Positions 37,087 to 48,470 of a stretch of 64,000 nucleotides of DNA are shown piece by piece. The stretch lies in the NCBI GenBank assembly GCA_933228895.1, contig OW121856.1, positions 24,135,805-24,199,804 on the forward strand, written 5' to 3'. This DNA comes from Platycnemis pennipes. Lineage: Eukaryota; Arthropoda; Insecta; Odonata; Platycnemididae. The notes under the pieces were generated by a model. The model ran no database searches and was not told the DNA's origin. It saw only the letters and a program-made list of their open reading frames with translations. Positions within the stretch are counted from its first letter, which is position 1. Every line of letters begins with the position of its first letter. A program made the translations under genes and the position numbers.

Positions 37087-37609
37087 GTCTTCCGATTCCG
37101 AGGGAATGGGTTCAAATAATGGCAGTGGCATGGATTTTCATTTCACACTACTTAATTTCACTGCTGGATTATTTGTGTACTTTAAGTTCTGTATCTCGTC
37201 CGGCTGATGGGATGTATAACCGTGGATTCTTAGTGTTCCTTCCTTAAGAGATTGCTTATGATGAACCCGAGTTTCTATCCACGTTTCCTCTCTTGCATAA
37301 GAGTTTCTGACATTATTTAACATAACTTTCCAGGATAACACAAACCACTTAGGTTATCAGCCATCATTAAGCATAAAGTTCTCAGCACCGTTTCAATGTT
37401 GACCTCAAGCCAGTTTAGTAATATATTGTTACAGGATTAAAATCCTTTTCCTAGAGGTGGAAGGGAAGTAATTTAGCTAAAAAACCAACAATCTCCTTAT
37501 CCTACAGTAAGTTTGAAGGAATATTTTTGTAGAGATGCGTGTCCTGCGGTCTTATTTAAACAAGAGGATTACCATCATTATTACTAAGCCATTCAGATTA
37601 CAGAAGAAA
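37087..37609. other. No gene recognised
   Basis: AT-rich DNA between the LINE tail and the GC-rich island. Nothing recognised. Confidence 0.45.
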
Positions 37610-38080
37610 TTTTGAAGGCCGTATTCGGCGGCGGTTAAAGAGACGGACGCCCCAACAGTCCCGCACCCGAGGGAGTGCTTCCTTCTGAGTAGAGGGTGGT
37701 GAGGCGAGGGAGAGGAGCAAATGTGGGCGGTGGTAGTGGCCGTGTACGATTCGGGTGAAGAGGGCCAGATAACTCCTTGCCATCATGTCCGCCACGCCGC
37801 CAGCGTCCGCTCCATCTATATTCATGCCGCGCTTCCCCGGAGGCATTAGGCGCCCCGGAGGGCGGCAGTTAGCGCGCGGCCGCTCCGGCTCCCCGTTGCC
37901 GCACCCGCCCAAGGAGATGACCTCGCGGTGCGGCCCGCCCACGCGGCCACCTCCTCGACAGGAACGCATAGAGGCAGCCCGACACGCCGGCACATTTATG
38001 ATTCCCTTTCGAGGGGCAAGTAAAATGGCTGAAAGGCCTGTAATCAAGAATTTTTGCCGCCATCCAGAAGTAATGCTCTA
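37610..38080. promoter_or_regulatory. CpG-rich island, possible promoter or exon
   Basis: The most CpG-dense stretch of the window, including a GCGGCCGC site near 37876. Both strands stay open over most of it (minus 37598-38047, 149 codons; plus 37785-38144, 119 codons), as expected where stops are diluted by GC. The plus frame begins with ATG in a fair context and is Pro/Arg-rich (PRFPGGIRRPGG). I see no recognised domain and no strong donor. A promoter-associated island is the simplest reading; a coding exon is possible. Confidence 0.35.
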
Positions 38081-40518
38081 TGCTTCTTTAGCTCCGCGTT
38101 TCCAGGCGTCACTTCCATTACAAATTGAAATACTCATTATGTAAGGGAAAACCCATTCCGCTCCAATCATTAGTAAAAGGTTGGAAATTTATTTCATGGG
38201 TAACTCAAAATGCCCTAGTTCAACTACACGTAAATACCAAGTACTTCTGCAAAGCCAATGAACCGTTCTTAAGGAGGTTGCTCGCTGATACGAGCTCATC
38301 ACGATCCTCAAAAAAGAGTGCATAAAATATTTTGCTAAGCGTCCGCATCAATAGTATTGCACCAAACATTCTAACATCCATTCCTTTGTGTTTTTTCAGG
38401 TGACTGAATGTCAATGAGTAAATATATATAATTTTACTTAAATAATAGCAAAAACTGCCACAGTGGAAATATGGTTTTTCGTGTCAATACAACATGTTGA
38501 TATAACAATACGTTGTAATATAAATAGTTATTCTTATCATCAAAATAATGTTCAAATAACAATGATAAGGCTAGTATGCCACAACTATTCACTCGAAGTT
38601 ATATCAACTGGCATATTTACATTTATATAATACTTATCTTTCATGTCCTTCATTACTTGTTCAAGTGATACCGACCAAAGTCTCTTTCTTCTAAGCTCTT
38701 CAATTAATGGAAGTGTTTATTGGAATTTACAATACAATACCATCCCGCTTTCTTCTCAAAGTTTAGCCAGCCGTGTTTTTTCCTCCACTCTTCTCAGATG
38801 TCAACACCATATTTTGAAAGCTTTCAACATTTAACTCTCTGCTCCCAAAATCGTCTATCCGTCAGCCTCCAAAAATGTAGATATATGAGACAGTCGGCTT
38901 AAATATTAAATGTATCGTTACAAAAATTAGCTTTAGATTTTAGATTACGTAGCATTACGATTATAAGAGAAATAAAACTATATTCAAACAGATTCTAGCT
39001 CGGTATTTTTACATGTATCTATATGTATATAAATGCGTAAAGTACGCTGCGCATAAATGGCCCGTGTGTTTCTTTTTCATGGTAACTCATTAAATTTGAC
39101 CAATTCTGAACTCTTTATTCACACAAATACCATATTAAAGCAGATAAATATTTCAATAGCAAAGTTTGAGGAAACTCATGTTCTTATATAATCAATATCA
39201 TCGCATTCTCTTTCCAAATATATCCTTTCCATGTTATCGGGATCAATACACCAATTTTCATAAACGTTTATCTCTCTAGGAACGTGTTTGAAAGAAAAAT
39301 GATTTGATAGGAAATATATTTCAGCCCACGATAGCACTGTTCATTACTGAATGTTTAAGTTCAATTTAATTTTCGTACTTAGATAATTATGGTATGTGCA
39401 AAAAAGAACGTGGTAGGTACGTATTATTCAGGCAATGCAATTGACATTTGGTTTCGTTTTTTCAACTTACATTAGGCGTGCATTTGCGTAGAGTTGGGAG
39501 TATTTCAGAGGTCGAAGAAAGAATTGTGTGAAACCCCATAATGGAATTAGAGCTCTCCTAACAAAAGAACCATGGCGTATATTACGATACGTAGGAAGAA
39601 GTAGAGAACGATAAAGCAGTAATAGTTTCGTAAATCGCATAAGTAGAGTCTTGATTATCACTAAAAATACCGGCCAATGCTGGGAATCAGGTGCTGGCGA
39701 CCTCTGAACACGAAGCGTATTGCCTGAACGTTTTCAATTATCTTTAAGCAAAATTATGGGTTATTACGAGGTATAAAACTGAATTAAATATTATTATGAA
39801 TTTCATGAATAAATATATTGTAATCGTCAGTAACAATACTATTTTATCACAACGAGAAGACAAGTCATCATGAAGAATCAGTGCACTTAAATGTAATAAC
39901 GCAACCTATTTGAGAACCTAAGATCGCAAGTGCAAGTGAAGATATTATATCAATATCATTTGGCATGTCCAAGGTAATTGTTAGTTATAGATTAAATAAG
40001 CAACATTTTTTATAACAAGTGGTCTTATGTGGTCGAAGTTACTTTGAAATCAGGTCCTGAGTTTTTCAATGAACACTACTGACTCAGGCATGAGAACCTG
40101 GATGTTTGTTGGGGTGGTAAAAGTAGTGGCTTCCCTTTACAATAACCCAGGTCACAAATTTTTCAGTAGTAAACCGTTTCCTACTTGATTGCTTGAGCGC
40201 TTCAATTAGAGTCGGACACATGCCGGGATATAAACTGGGGACCCCTTGAGGCCCTTCGTTGGAAGCAGGAGTTGGCAGAGAGTTCAAATCCATACAAAAG
40301 TCGTGGAATCGCAATAGAGGAAATTCTCTGTTTCATGACGTTGTTACACCTATCGATAAATGTGAGCAGCATGAAAAGCTAAAGCTCTCTGCAATTTGAT
40401 ATATTTTCCTTCCATCTAAAGTTAAAGGTACGAAGAAGTTAGTATTTTCTACCTCTATATCGTTTAGTACCCCTATATAGGCAATTATAACACAACAAAA
40501 GAATTTAATTTTGAGGTA
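38081..40518. other. No gene recognised
   Basis: AT-rich DNA with short open frames of no recognisable family. Weak tRNA-like B-box words near 39690 and 40230 (minus strand) may be SINE relics. Confidence 0.4.
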
Positions 40519-40605
40519 AACCTATATTCAGGCTCATTTTGGTTCAATGGCAATTTGATCAATAAAATTGAACCAAAAATCATATTGTAAGGCAGAAGAT
40601 AGGTT
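40519..40605. repeat. Nested fold-back
   Basis: The inner arms TTTTGGTTCAAT (40537-40548) and ATTGAACCAAAA (40567-40578) are perfect complements. The outer arms AACCTAT (40519-40525) and ATAGGTT (40599-40605) are also complementary. The whole can fold as an interrupted hairpin of about 87 nt. It could be a small MITE or chance in AT-rich DNA. Confidence 0.6.
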
Positions 40606-41379
40606 TTTAGAGTTATTTAAGTGGATTGAACCTATTTTTTATTAGTTGATACCTATATGCTCTAGATAATTCAACTAAGGTTTAAAGAGGATTCTATTTG
40701 TTGAAGTAAATTTCATACAACGTCCTTATGTAAACAACAGAAAAATGTAAATTTCTATGAATCATTTTAATTTATAAACATTTTGTAACATTTATTGAGC
40801 AAGAAAGAGCAAAGTATGCTGAATGACGTTACCAAGGACAAGCCATCTGAATGAGCGCAGATAAAAGTAGAAACTTCATGCAAGAGATGCGCTCCCATAA
40901 TGTTACTTAGAAGTTATTGACATTCACAATTAAATATTTTTTTGGAAATACAATGATTTGCATGAATTCCAAAATATATTTTTATTACAAATAATAAAAA
41001 TATATTTGATTATAAATCATAATACAGATTTGAATAAGTCCTCTACTTTTACTATATTTTGATTACATTTTTCTGTATTTTAGAAATAATTCAAAATATA
41101 GTCAATGCTATGAATTCATGTTTTTACTTTCCTCTTTTCTAATTGAACTTTCTACCGTTAAGCCTTCTGACACATACCCTAAAAAACTCAATCTTTTAAG
41201 AAAACTACGGAGAAATTCATTGAAATTAAAAATCAGCTATAACGGTGAAAATGTTTGTTATCTGAAAATGAACAATTGAATTACTATACAAATCGGAAAA
41301 ATGCGGAAGAGGCACCTTCGACTGACGCAACAACGGCGATTAAAGGATAGGTAGGAAAAAAAAACTTGTTGTCCATCCT
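40606..41379. other. No gene recognised
   Basis: AT-rich sequence with simple ATATTT-type words around 40930-41100; nothing else. Confidence 0.5.
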
Positions 41380-41720
41380 CCAAGTAAGGCGAGGGAAGGG
41401 GATAGCGGAGAGGAGGCTAATTACAGCAAGGAGACTGAATTTTTAAGCACGTGCAGCAGCGACCTCACTCCATCGACGGAGATACGAGGAAGTTACGCGC
41501 GGCAGCGCCCTCAACTACAGAGACCATGGAGGGAGAGAATCTTGCAACGGTGTCACGTGCTGCACGTGCCTTGCCTTTCGGATGCATCGCTCAACGCTAG
41601 TTTTTTCCTTCTCTTCACACACAAATTCGGAATCACGCCTGCAAGACTGAATAATTACGCTCGAACGAGCTCTTCCTGGCGCATGCTGCTTGCAAACCAA
41701 GTACTTATCTAGTCAGCTTA
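41380..41720. promoter_or_regulatory. GC-rich region with three canonical E-boxes
   Basis: Within a CpG-containing patch, CACGTG occurs at 41448-41453, 41554-41559 and 41563-41568, the last two only three bases apart. Closely paired CACGTG motifs are bound by bHLH dimers (for example CLOCK/CYCLE, MAX-type or USF-type). The patch has no supported exon; the minus open frame 41515-41700 shows no domain. A regulatory element or promoter is plausible, not shown. Confidence 0.4.
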
Positions 41721-43959
41721 CGAAATACCGCAACGCATTCTTCTCACTTAGGATCTAACTAACTGGTCTTACGTAATTATCATTCCCATGGAAAAAATAA
41801 AAGTCTGAAATTCCATTTGTTTTCAAGAGGTAATCCTTCAATTCACGACATGACATACTATTGGTATGTATTACAAATGCAAGTAGAGAATTAGAATGGA
41901 AAACCATGTAGAACTTCATTTTGTACATTAAATCAGTCATGGATGGTATAAAAAATAAATTTTTAAAATTCTAAAGCTGAATCTGATTGGTCCTAGGTTG
42001 ATTCTTGAAGTAACAAGACATATTCCATTTCAAACAGAGAAGAATTAGATGCATTGAGTGCTCCAACGTTAATGGCTATATCGAACCATTTTAAACCAAA
42101 TTTCTCGAAGGCATAAATCTGAGACGAACAAAAGACCAACGTTCGAGGCTTGTCTCGAAGAAAAGACCTATGAATTGTTGCCCTGACGCGTTAGCAACCA
42201 GACAATCGCTGCTGGCATACATTTTAATTAATACATGTTTTACAATTTATTTATCAGTTAGAGGGTCTTCTTTCCAAAACTATGAATTATCTACGTGGTT
42301 TTTATAGCAGCAGGAAATTTTTGGTATATGGTTGAATACGTTTTACCTTCTTTCTGCTTCCACCAATATTAGAAAATTTTCATTATTCTAAGTGGCATCA
42401 CCATAAATAGCCCATTTCACTAAAAAAGTGTGAAAAAAGAAGAGAGACGATTATAGGAGATGAAGATTTTTGGGCTTGGTACAGGGTTAGTAAAACGGCT
42501 GCAGTCGAAGTTTTGATCATCGATTCTACCATCATAATCGAGGAGAGGATATGGGTAGTTACGAATAAATGGTATGTCATACTTGAGGTTTTCGAGGCCT
42601 ACCCCTTTCTTGGTATTAGGTGCCAAGAAGGTATTTTTATTTTATTCTCCCAGAGTGTTGACAGACTCTTTTTTACCCTATCATCAAGGATGATTACTTA
42701 TATTTAAGCCAGATTCTTATCTTACCGATATTAACCGATATTAATTTTCATTTCAAAGTCAAAGCACTATTTCTACCTTGCTGAGATGGTAATGGCAGAA
42801 TTCTAATAACCAGTGGAAGGTAAATGTATTTCTCTTCGTTAGTCATTAGGGCAGCATTTATGCTTTTATCAGGATATACCGTATTTTTCAAAGATTAAGT
42901 TACGGAAAGACTGAAATTTTACTCGCAAAATGATTTGATTCCAAGATGCTTAAAAATTTAACCATCCAGACAATTACAAGTGACGCAAACAAATTGAACT
43001 CAGGGGTGACATTAATCAATAAAAGTGAGCATTTATAATTACAATGCTTTAAATTATAAAATATTGAGATATTTTGTGATTGTAAGAAAGGAAATTATAA
43101 GGCAGAAGACAGCAACGGAAGAAACCTAGTAGGAAAAGATCGCTAATAATACCCTTTCGAAGTTCATAAAAGGGAGAAATAGGATTAACATTTCTGGTAT
43201 CATGAAGGGAAAGCAAGATTTCCATTTAAAAACTCAATCGCGTTTATCAGTATTCAAACCCATATATTATGGTCAAGGTAGATAATTCTTAACCCACGAT
43301 AATTTCACTATTGCACATGCTTGCAGTTTACTCGGATATCATGAAGAGAGAAGTTACGTTTAATAAACTGATTGTTGAAATAGCGCAGCGAAAGATTCAT
43401 CAGAATAGCCGTAATAGAAGGTGATTATAATTAAATCACAAAAATGTACCTGTATTGAAAAACCATGTTTATTTAGACGTAAGGTAACGTAGACTAAAAA
43501 CTTTAATTAAAGTCCAGAATTAAACAAAATTAATCCCAAAATCGGGGCAACAAAATTAATCCACAAATTATGAGTGATAAAACGTAAGTATTACACCCAA
43601 GTAAGATCACGGAGCTCACTTCTAAGGTTGCTACCTTAAGGTCAATCTCCTCTAAAATTGTATAAATTGTAACTGCATAGAAAAATCAGAAAATATTTTC
43701 TCAAGAAATCGCGTTGTCCATCCATGTCCATTACTTCCTTTCTTTAAACTACAGCCTATCGATAATCAAGCCTTCGGTATTCAAGCACGTCCACTGCAGA
43801 ATAAGCAGACTGTAGTAAACTTTGGCCTTGCTCCGTTTAAGAGCTGTAACGAAATCGATTGCCAGTACTTCCTTTCTCCTTTAAACCGCAGCCTTTCCAT
43901 TACCACATTCTCAAACCTGGCACGAGAAATCGAACCCCTGCTGCGAAGAATGGCTAAAA
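41721..43959. other. No gene recognised
   Basis: AT-rich, with overlapping short frames on both strands at 42398-42707 that have no recognisable motif. A B-box-like GGGGTTCGATTTC on the minus strand near 43930 hints at a SINE relic. Confidence 0.45.
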
Positions 43960-44520
43960 ATGGCGAAATCCACGTCATCATGTCAAGAGAAAAAAATCTG
44001 TTGAAAGTTAACAAAAGGATCATCCTTCAGCTCCGCAGCTGGGAGATTTGGAGATGAGACAAACGGCAGAGTCCTGGATGGGTGTGGGTGGGTGGCATTT
44101 TTTGTCTTCGCGCCTGGAAAGTGGAGAAAGTAGATTTGTGAAGTTCGAGGAATCGAAGCTAGGTACGAACGACGGGTCTTTCCTCGCATATAGGGCGTCC
44201 CTTAGCGTCTCGTCCGAGCGGTTTTTAATATTTCATTGGGTTGCTGAAATGTCAACGACAAGCAGGGCACTCTCCAGCCTGCTGAATTACACCTCCGTCC
44301 ACCGGGATAGTTCCCGCTGAGCTTTCCCCTCCTCGGAACGTCTTCCGGCCCTGATACCCACCACTCTCGCTACTTCTCCTCCGCTAACCCCACTGACCCT
44401 CTTAACCATGCGCGGTAACGCCGTCCCTTCCCTACTAATTCCCCTCCTCTTCCCGTGGATGCCCGATCAACACTCTTGCCCACCCGTTTCAAATTTCATC
44501 AGCCAACCCCAACGGCCAGA
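43960..44520. other. GC-richer stretch, function unknown
   Basis: GC rises and the plus strand becomes C/T-rich after about 44320. A 90-codon plus frame (44048-44320) has no domain. It may be regulatory or an untranslated exon; I see no decisive signal. Confidence 0.35.
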
Positions 44521-47500
44521 AACACTTCGCTTTCAGGCAAGGGCGAAGGGAGGGCATAACCGTTGAAGACCACGACACAGGGGTCATTATTCGCATTCAG
44601 GAGCTGCGTAAGAACTGCGATCTCTTCTGATGGGTAAAGAGGTCTTCCCCATCCACCCGATCCAATAAATAGTCGAGGAATTCTTAAACCATTTGCGCTC
44701 ATCTGAGATGGCCTGTCACAAGAATATGTTGAAAATAAAAACAAGAAGCGTGTTTAAGAAGAGAGAGATGGAGAGGAAATAGATGCATCGGTCTACACTC
44801 GTTGGGCAGATGCTGACCTTAGACCAAGAAAATAGAAAACGATATGAATGGTTTACCCATGGTGATAATGCACACATGTTACCTTGAAAAAAGTACTGAT
44901 CGTGATGATATCATTAAAATGCACAAATTTATTTATTTTGTAGAGTTGAGAAAACATTAAATATAAATTAACTCCAAACGTCTAATCTCATTTATAAAAC
45001 TACATTTCCCAACAACGTTAGTGTAAGTGACAAAACTTCACGACACTTGTTAAAATGAACATATATCATGGTATGTGCCGGGGAAAGTAACTCTGCATTA
45101 GAAGTAATGGTTTCGAAAACTTCAGTGAATTTCACAGCAGGCTCCGTTATAATAATTTCTTGCATTGCAAATGATGTTAAAAATTGTATTTATCATCACT
45201 AGTCACCAATCTCATAAGTGACTTTAAGCACTTTTGCAGTTGAACTCCGTTACTCCTAGCACCTTCTTATTAATATACGGTTCGTTTTTACACCATTTAC
45301 TGGTTGCTCTACATACTTATGAGAGTTTTCTGCCATGAGTATCTCCCCATTTCCTTCACCTAGGTATTTGTCTTGAGCAGACCATTACGCCTGATATTAA
45401 TCAGGATATGTCCTTTCGTCTTCTTTATACTTTGATCATGCTCAACATCTACTCTCCTACTCATATTACAACGTATTTGTTATTAACAATACAAATTGTT
45501 TTATCTTCAAGATAAATCAGCAATTACATGTATCACATGCTTTTTATAGTAAAAGAAATGTTAAGATATATCTGTATATTAAACTTTATTCATATCTGAT
45601 TCGACTATCTTATAAACTAGAAGCATAACGTGGCTTTTGAGGTCCTATTTGGTTCTTTCTCATTGATGACTTTCTCATTGATCAACGTATACCTAACGTT
45701 ATATTAGATCAACGAACTATTTTAACGGATTCAGAACTCGTTTTCTTTGGCAAGAAAATATTATAATTTCAACCTATGCATAAAATCTTACTTTTTGGGT
45801 GATAAATGGTGTTTTAAAAGATTGTTCCTCTATATAAAATTAACTACGGTATATATCGCCAGGAAGAAATATTTTGTAAAATTGAACCCATATTTGTTGA
45901 ATATTACAATATGTTAAAAATGTATTTTTCATTTAACTTTAGCTCTCAACAATGTTTTCTTAAGGAAATGGAGCAATATCAGCGTAAATTATTTAAACGA
46001 ATAAAAGTATGTTTCAGTTTCTCTCTATGTTAAAATATAAGTATGTATTAATTGCCCAAAAGTTTATAGTTCTTCTAATGATTCGAAATTCAAAAGACTT
46101 AACACGCTTAAAACTCCTTCTATCTCTCCCTCAGATTAGGCGAAGAACTAACAGCACTTCTTCGCTATCTCTGTACGAGAGTGACAATTACTAATTCTAC
46201 CTCTTTTTCTCCTCGTATGATTTTACTTAACGGCGGATATGACGAAAGTTGAGGCTGTTCACTCCATTAACCAAGGGCAGTTAACTTTGGTTAACTTGAG
46301 CACCTATAACAGTAAAATCTAAATGGAAGAAGAAGGAATACTCAGCATGGGGATTAGCAAACTAACGAAGCTTGGCATTCAGGGGTTAAGACACTAATAG
46401 GCTGACATTAAGATAACTGCAGTGAAAATGCTTCCAACTTGGCAATAAGCATGGATAAGATGTCCACCGAATTTTTTATAATTGGTCAGAATTTAATTAT
46501 ACTTACACCATGAAAGGAGAAGTTGCAGTTGAAGTGTATGTTTATTTTTCAATAGTTTTAAATGTATTAAATATTTACATTTAAAATTCATTTTAAATAC
46601 TAAGGTTGTATAAATTACCCATTGACTCAATGTGCATACAATTAATTGGATCTCTTAATAAATCAAAGTGACACAGACTCTCTTGTAAAATATCAAAGTA
46701 GCACCCATTTCAATTGCTGATCGTACAGGTCTTCTTGATTGATGAAATTTCACAACGTTTTTCATCATACTACAACTTAAATGCAGACTTAAGCTCTTTG
46801 CTCAGAAAACTGCCTCTTACCCTAAAGTTTAACGCTTTAAACATATTGCTAATTACTATAAATTCTTCTTAATCATGTTTAAAACAACATTCTATTAGTA
46901 ACCTGATTCCATGTAATCATATTTATAATAAATCCCTTCTTGCATCTTATTGTGCATCTATGCTATGAAACAGATTTTTTTGTTTGTAAAAGTTTTTGAT
47001 TCTTCTCCCAAATCCATGTTTCACTTTTGCATAACTTTCAAGTTCTTGTTGACACATTTAATTTTTCTTCATAATAAATGTATAGATATTTGTGCACTCA
47101 AATTCATGTAAGCACTCATGTTTTCCCATCCCCTTCCCTAATGTTACAGATAAAATTCATGGCTAAACTGGTTCAAAGAGGCGTGGAAAAAATCTAATTA
47201 CGTGCCTTAAAACAATATGGAATCAGCTATTTGGCAGCAAGATGAAATATTGTGTTTAGATGAAGACAGCAATCGTTGAAAAAGGAGATTGGTAGAAAGG
47301 CAAATAAGAAAATATAACATGAAATAAGAGTACAAAATAATTGAAGACTGCCAAAGAGGAGTAGCGTAAATGCGAAATTGTTAGTTGGTAAATGAAACCA
47401 TGAGTGAGTATATGCGTCCAATTAATTTTACAATGAGTAGAGATGATGGTTAATTTCCTCCCTCAAGAGCGCTTGTGATTTTTTAATTCTCAAAAGAATT

Positions 47501-47840
47501 GAACTGAAAAGCTATCTCTAAGATGATCACATTGAATCGTGTTTCCTTCTCAAATGTTACGCCAATCATATGCTTATAGATTTTTAAACCTAGAAAAGGT
47601 TTTAACGTACTGCTGAGTCAGGCAGTCACACAGCTGAAAATTAAAATCCAGGATAATAGTAAAAGAAAGGGAAAATTCTCTCAGACGAAGATATGTTTTT
47701 ATCTATGAATTCTGGAATAAATTGACTATGCAAAGGAAGAGGAACGCTCGAAGTATAATTTTAATGCAATGCCTTAGTCTTGGGAGTTCTTATCCAGTCA
47801 TCCATAATCTCCTTTGCATTTGCGTGTTCTGGTATCCCGT
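44521..47840. other. No gene recognised
   Basis: AT-rich. A short direct repeat, TTTCTCATTGAT, occurs twice around 45655-45685. Nothing else stands out. Confidence 0.5.
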
Positions 47841-48470
47841 GCAAACTCCCCATTGCCACCACAATCCTGGGAATGGTAGGAGTGCCGTAAGGTTGTCCTC
47901 GTGGGTAGATAGGGGTGAGCAGCACTCCCTCGCCCTGGTGGCAAACAGCCACACTCACAACCCGGGCGCATCCGAGGTTGAAATAAAAGTGGGGGATCGC
48001 GAGCGACGCCACCTCGTGCAGATCCGACGAATTAAGAATGCAATATTCCCTCCCCGAACGCCTCCGCACTCTCAGCTGAGTTTATTCTTTCCTCTGCTAC
48101 CTGCATCCAACCTTACTCCCCTAACCTCCTTTACCGGCATGAAAGGGGCACATTCCTTATTTAAAAGACTTAGGGCTCCTCAACCAGCCCTCAAAGGCCG
48201 CATGAGGAAGGAAAAGGAAATAGAAGAAGATGGGAAACCGCGGTGGGCCGTAAGCAAGAGAGTCTAACGGAGTGGCAAAGTAAACGCCAGCCGTTTCCTA
48301 CAGCGGAGAGACCAGGAAATGGTAGAACGCCTTCTGGCACCCAAGCAGGCCTGAGAATCATGGGTGAAGGACAACTCCTCACTCAACATGCTGGCGCAGA
48401 CTACTCCAAGGGGGAAATTCCCACTCAGCAGCACCCCATGGTCCACTATACCGCTTGCAATTCAGCCATG
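47841..48470. other. GC-richer stretch with unassigned open frames
   Basis: A 181-codon plus frame (47722-48267), the longest continuous frame after the piggyBac piece (188 codons), lies here with opposing frames 47761-48069 and 48264-48446. None has a recognisable domain, and the composition alone can explain them. It could be an exon, a retroelement remnant or chance. Confidence 0.3.

Noticed and set aside
37785..38144. Plus frame with PRFPGG, reminiscent of the proline-rich part of SSDP-type proteins
   Set aside because: The similarity covers about ten residues in GC-driven Pro/Arg/Gly sequence and does not continue; no donor follows.
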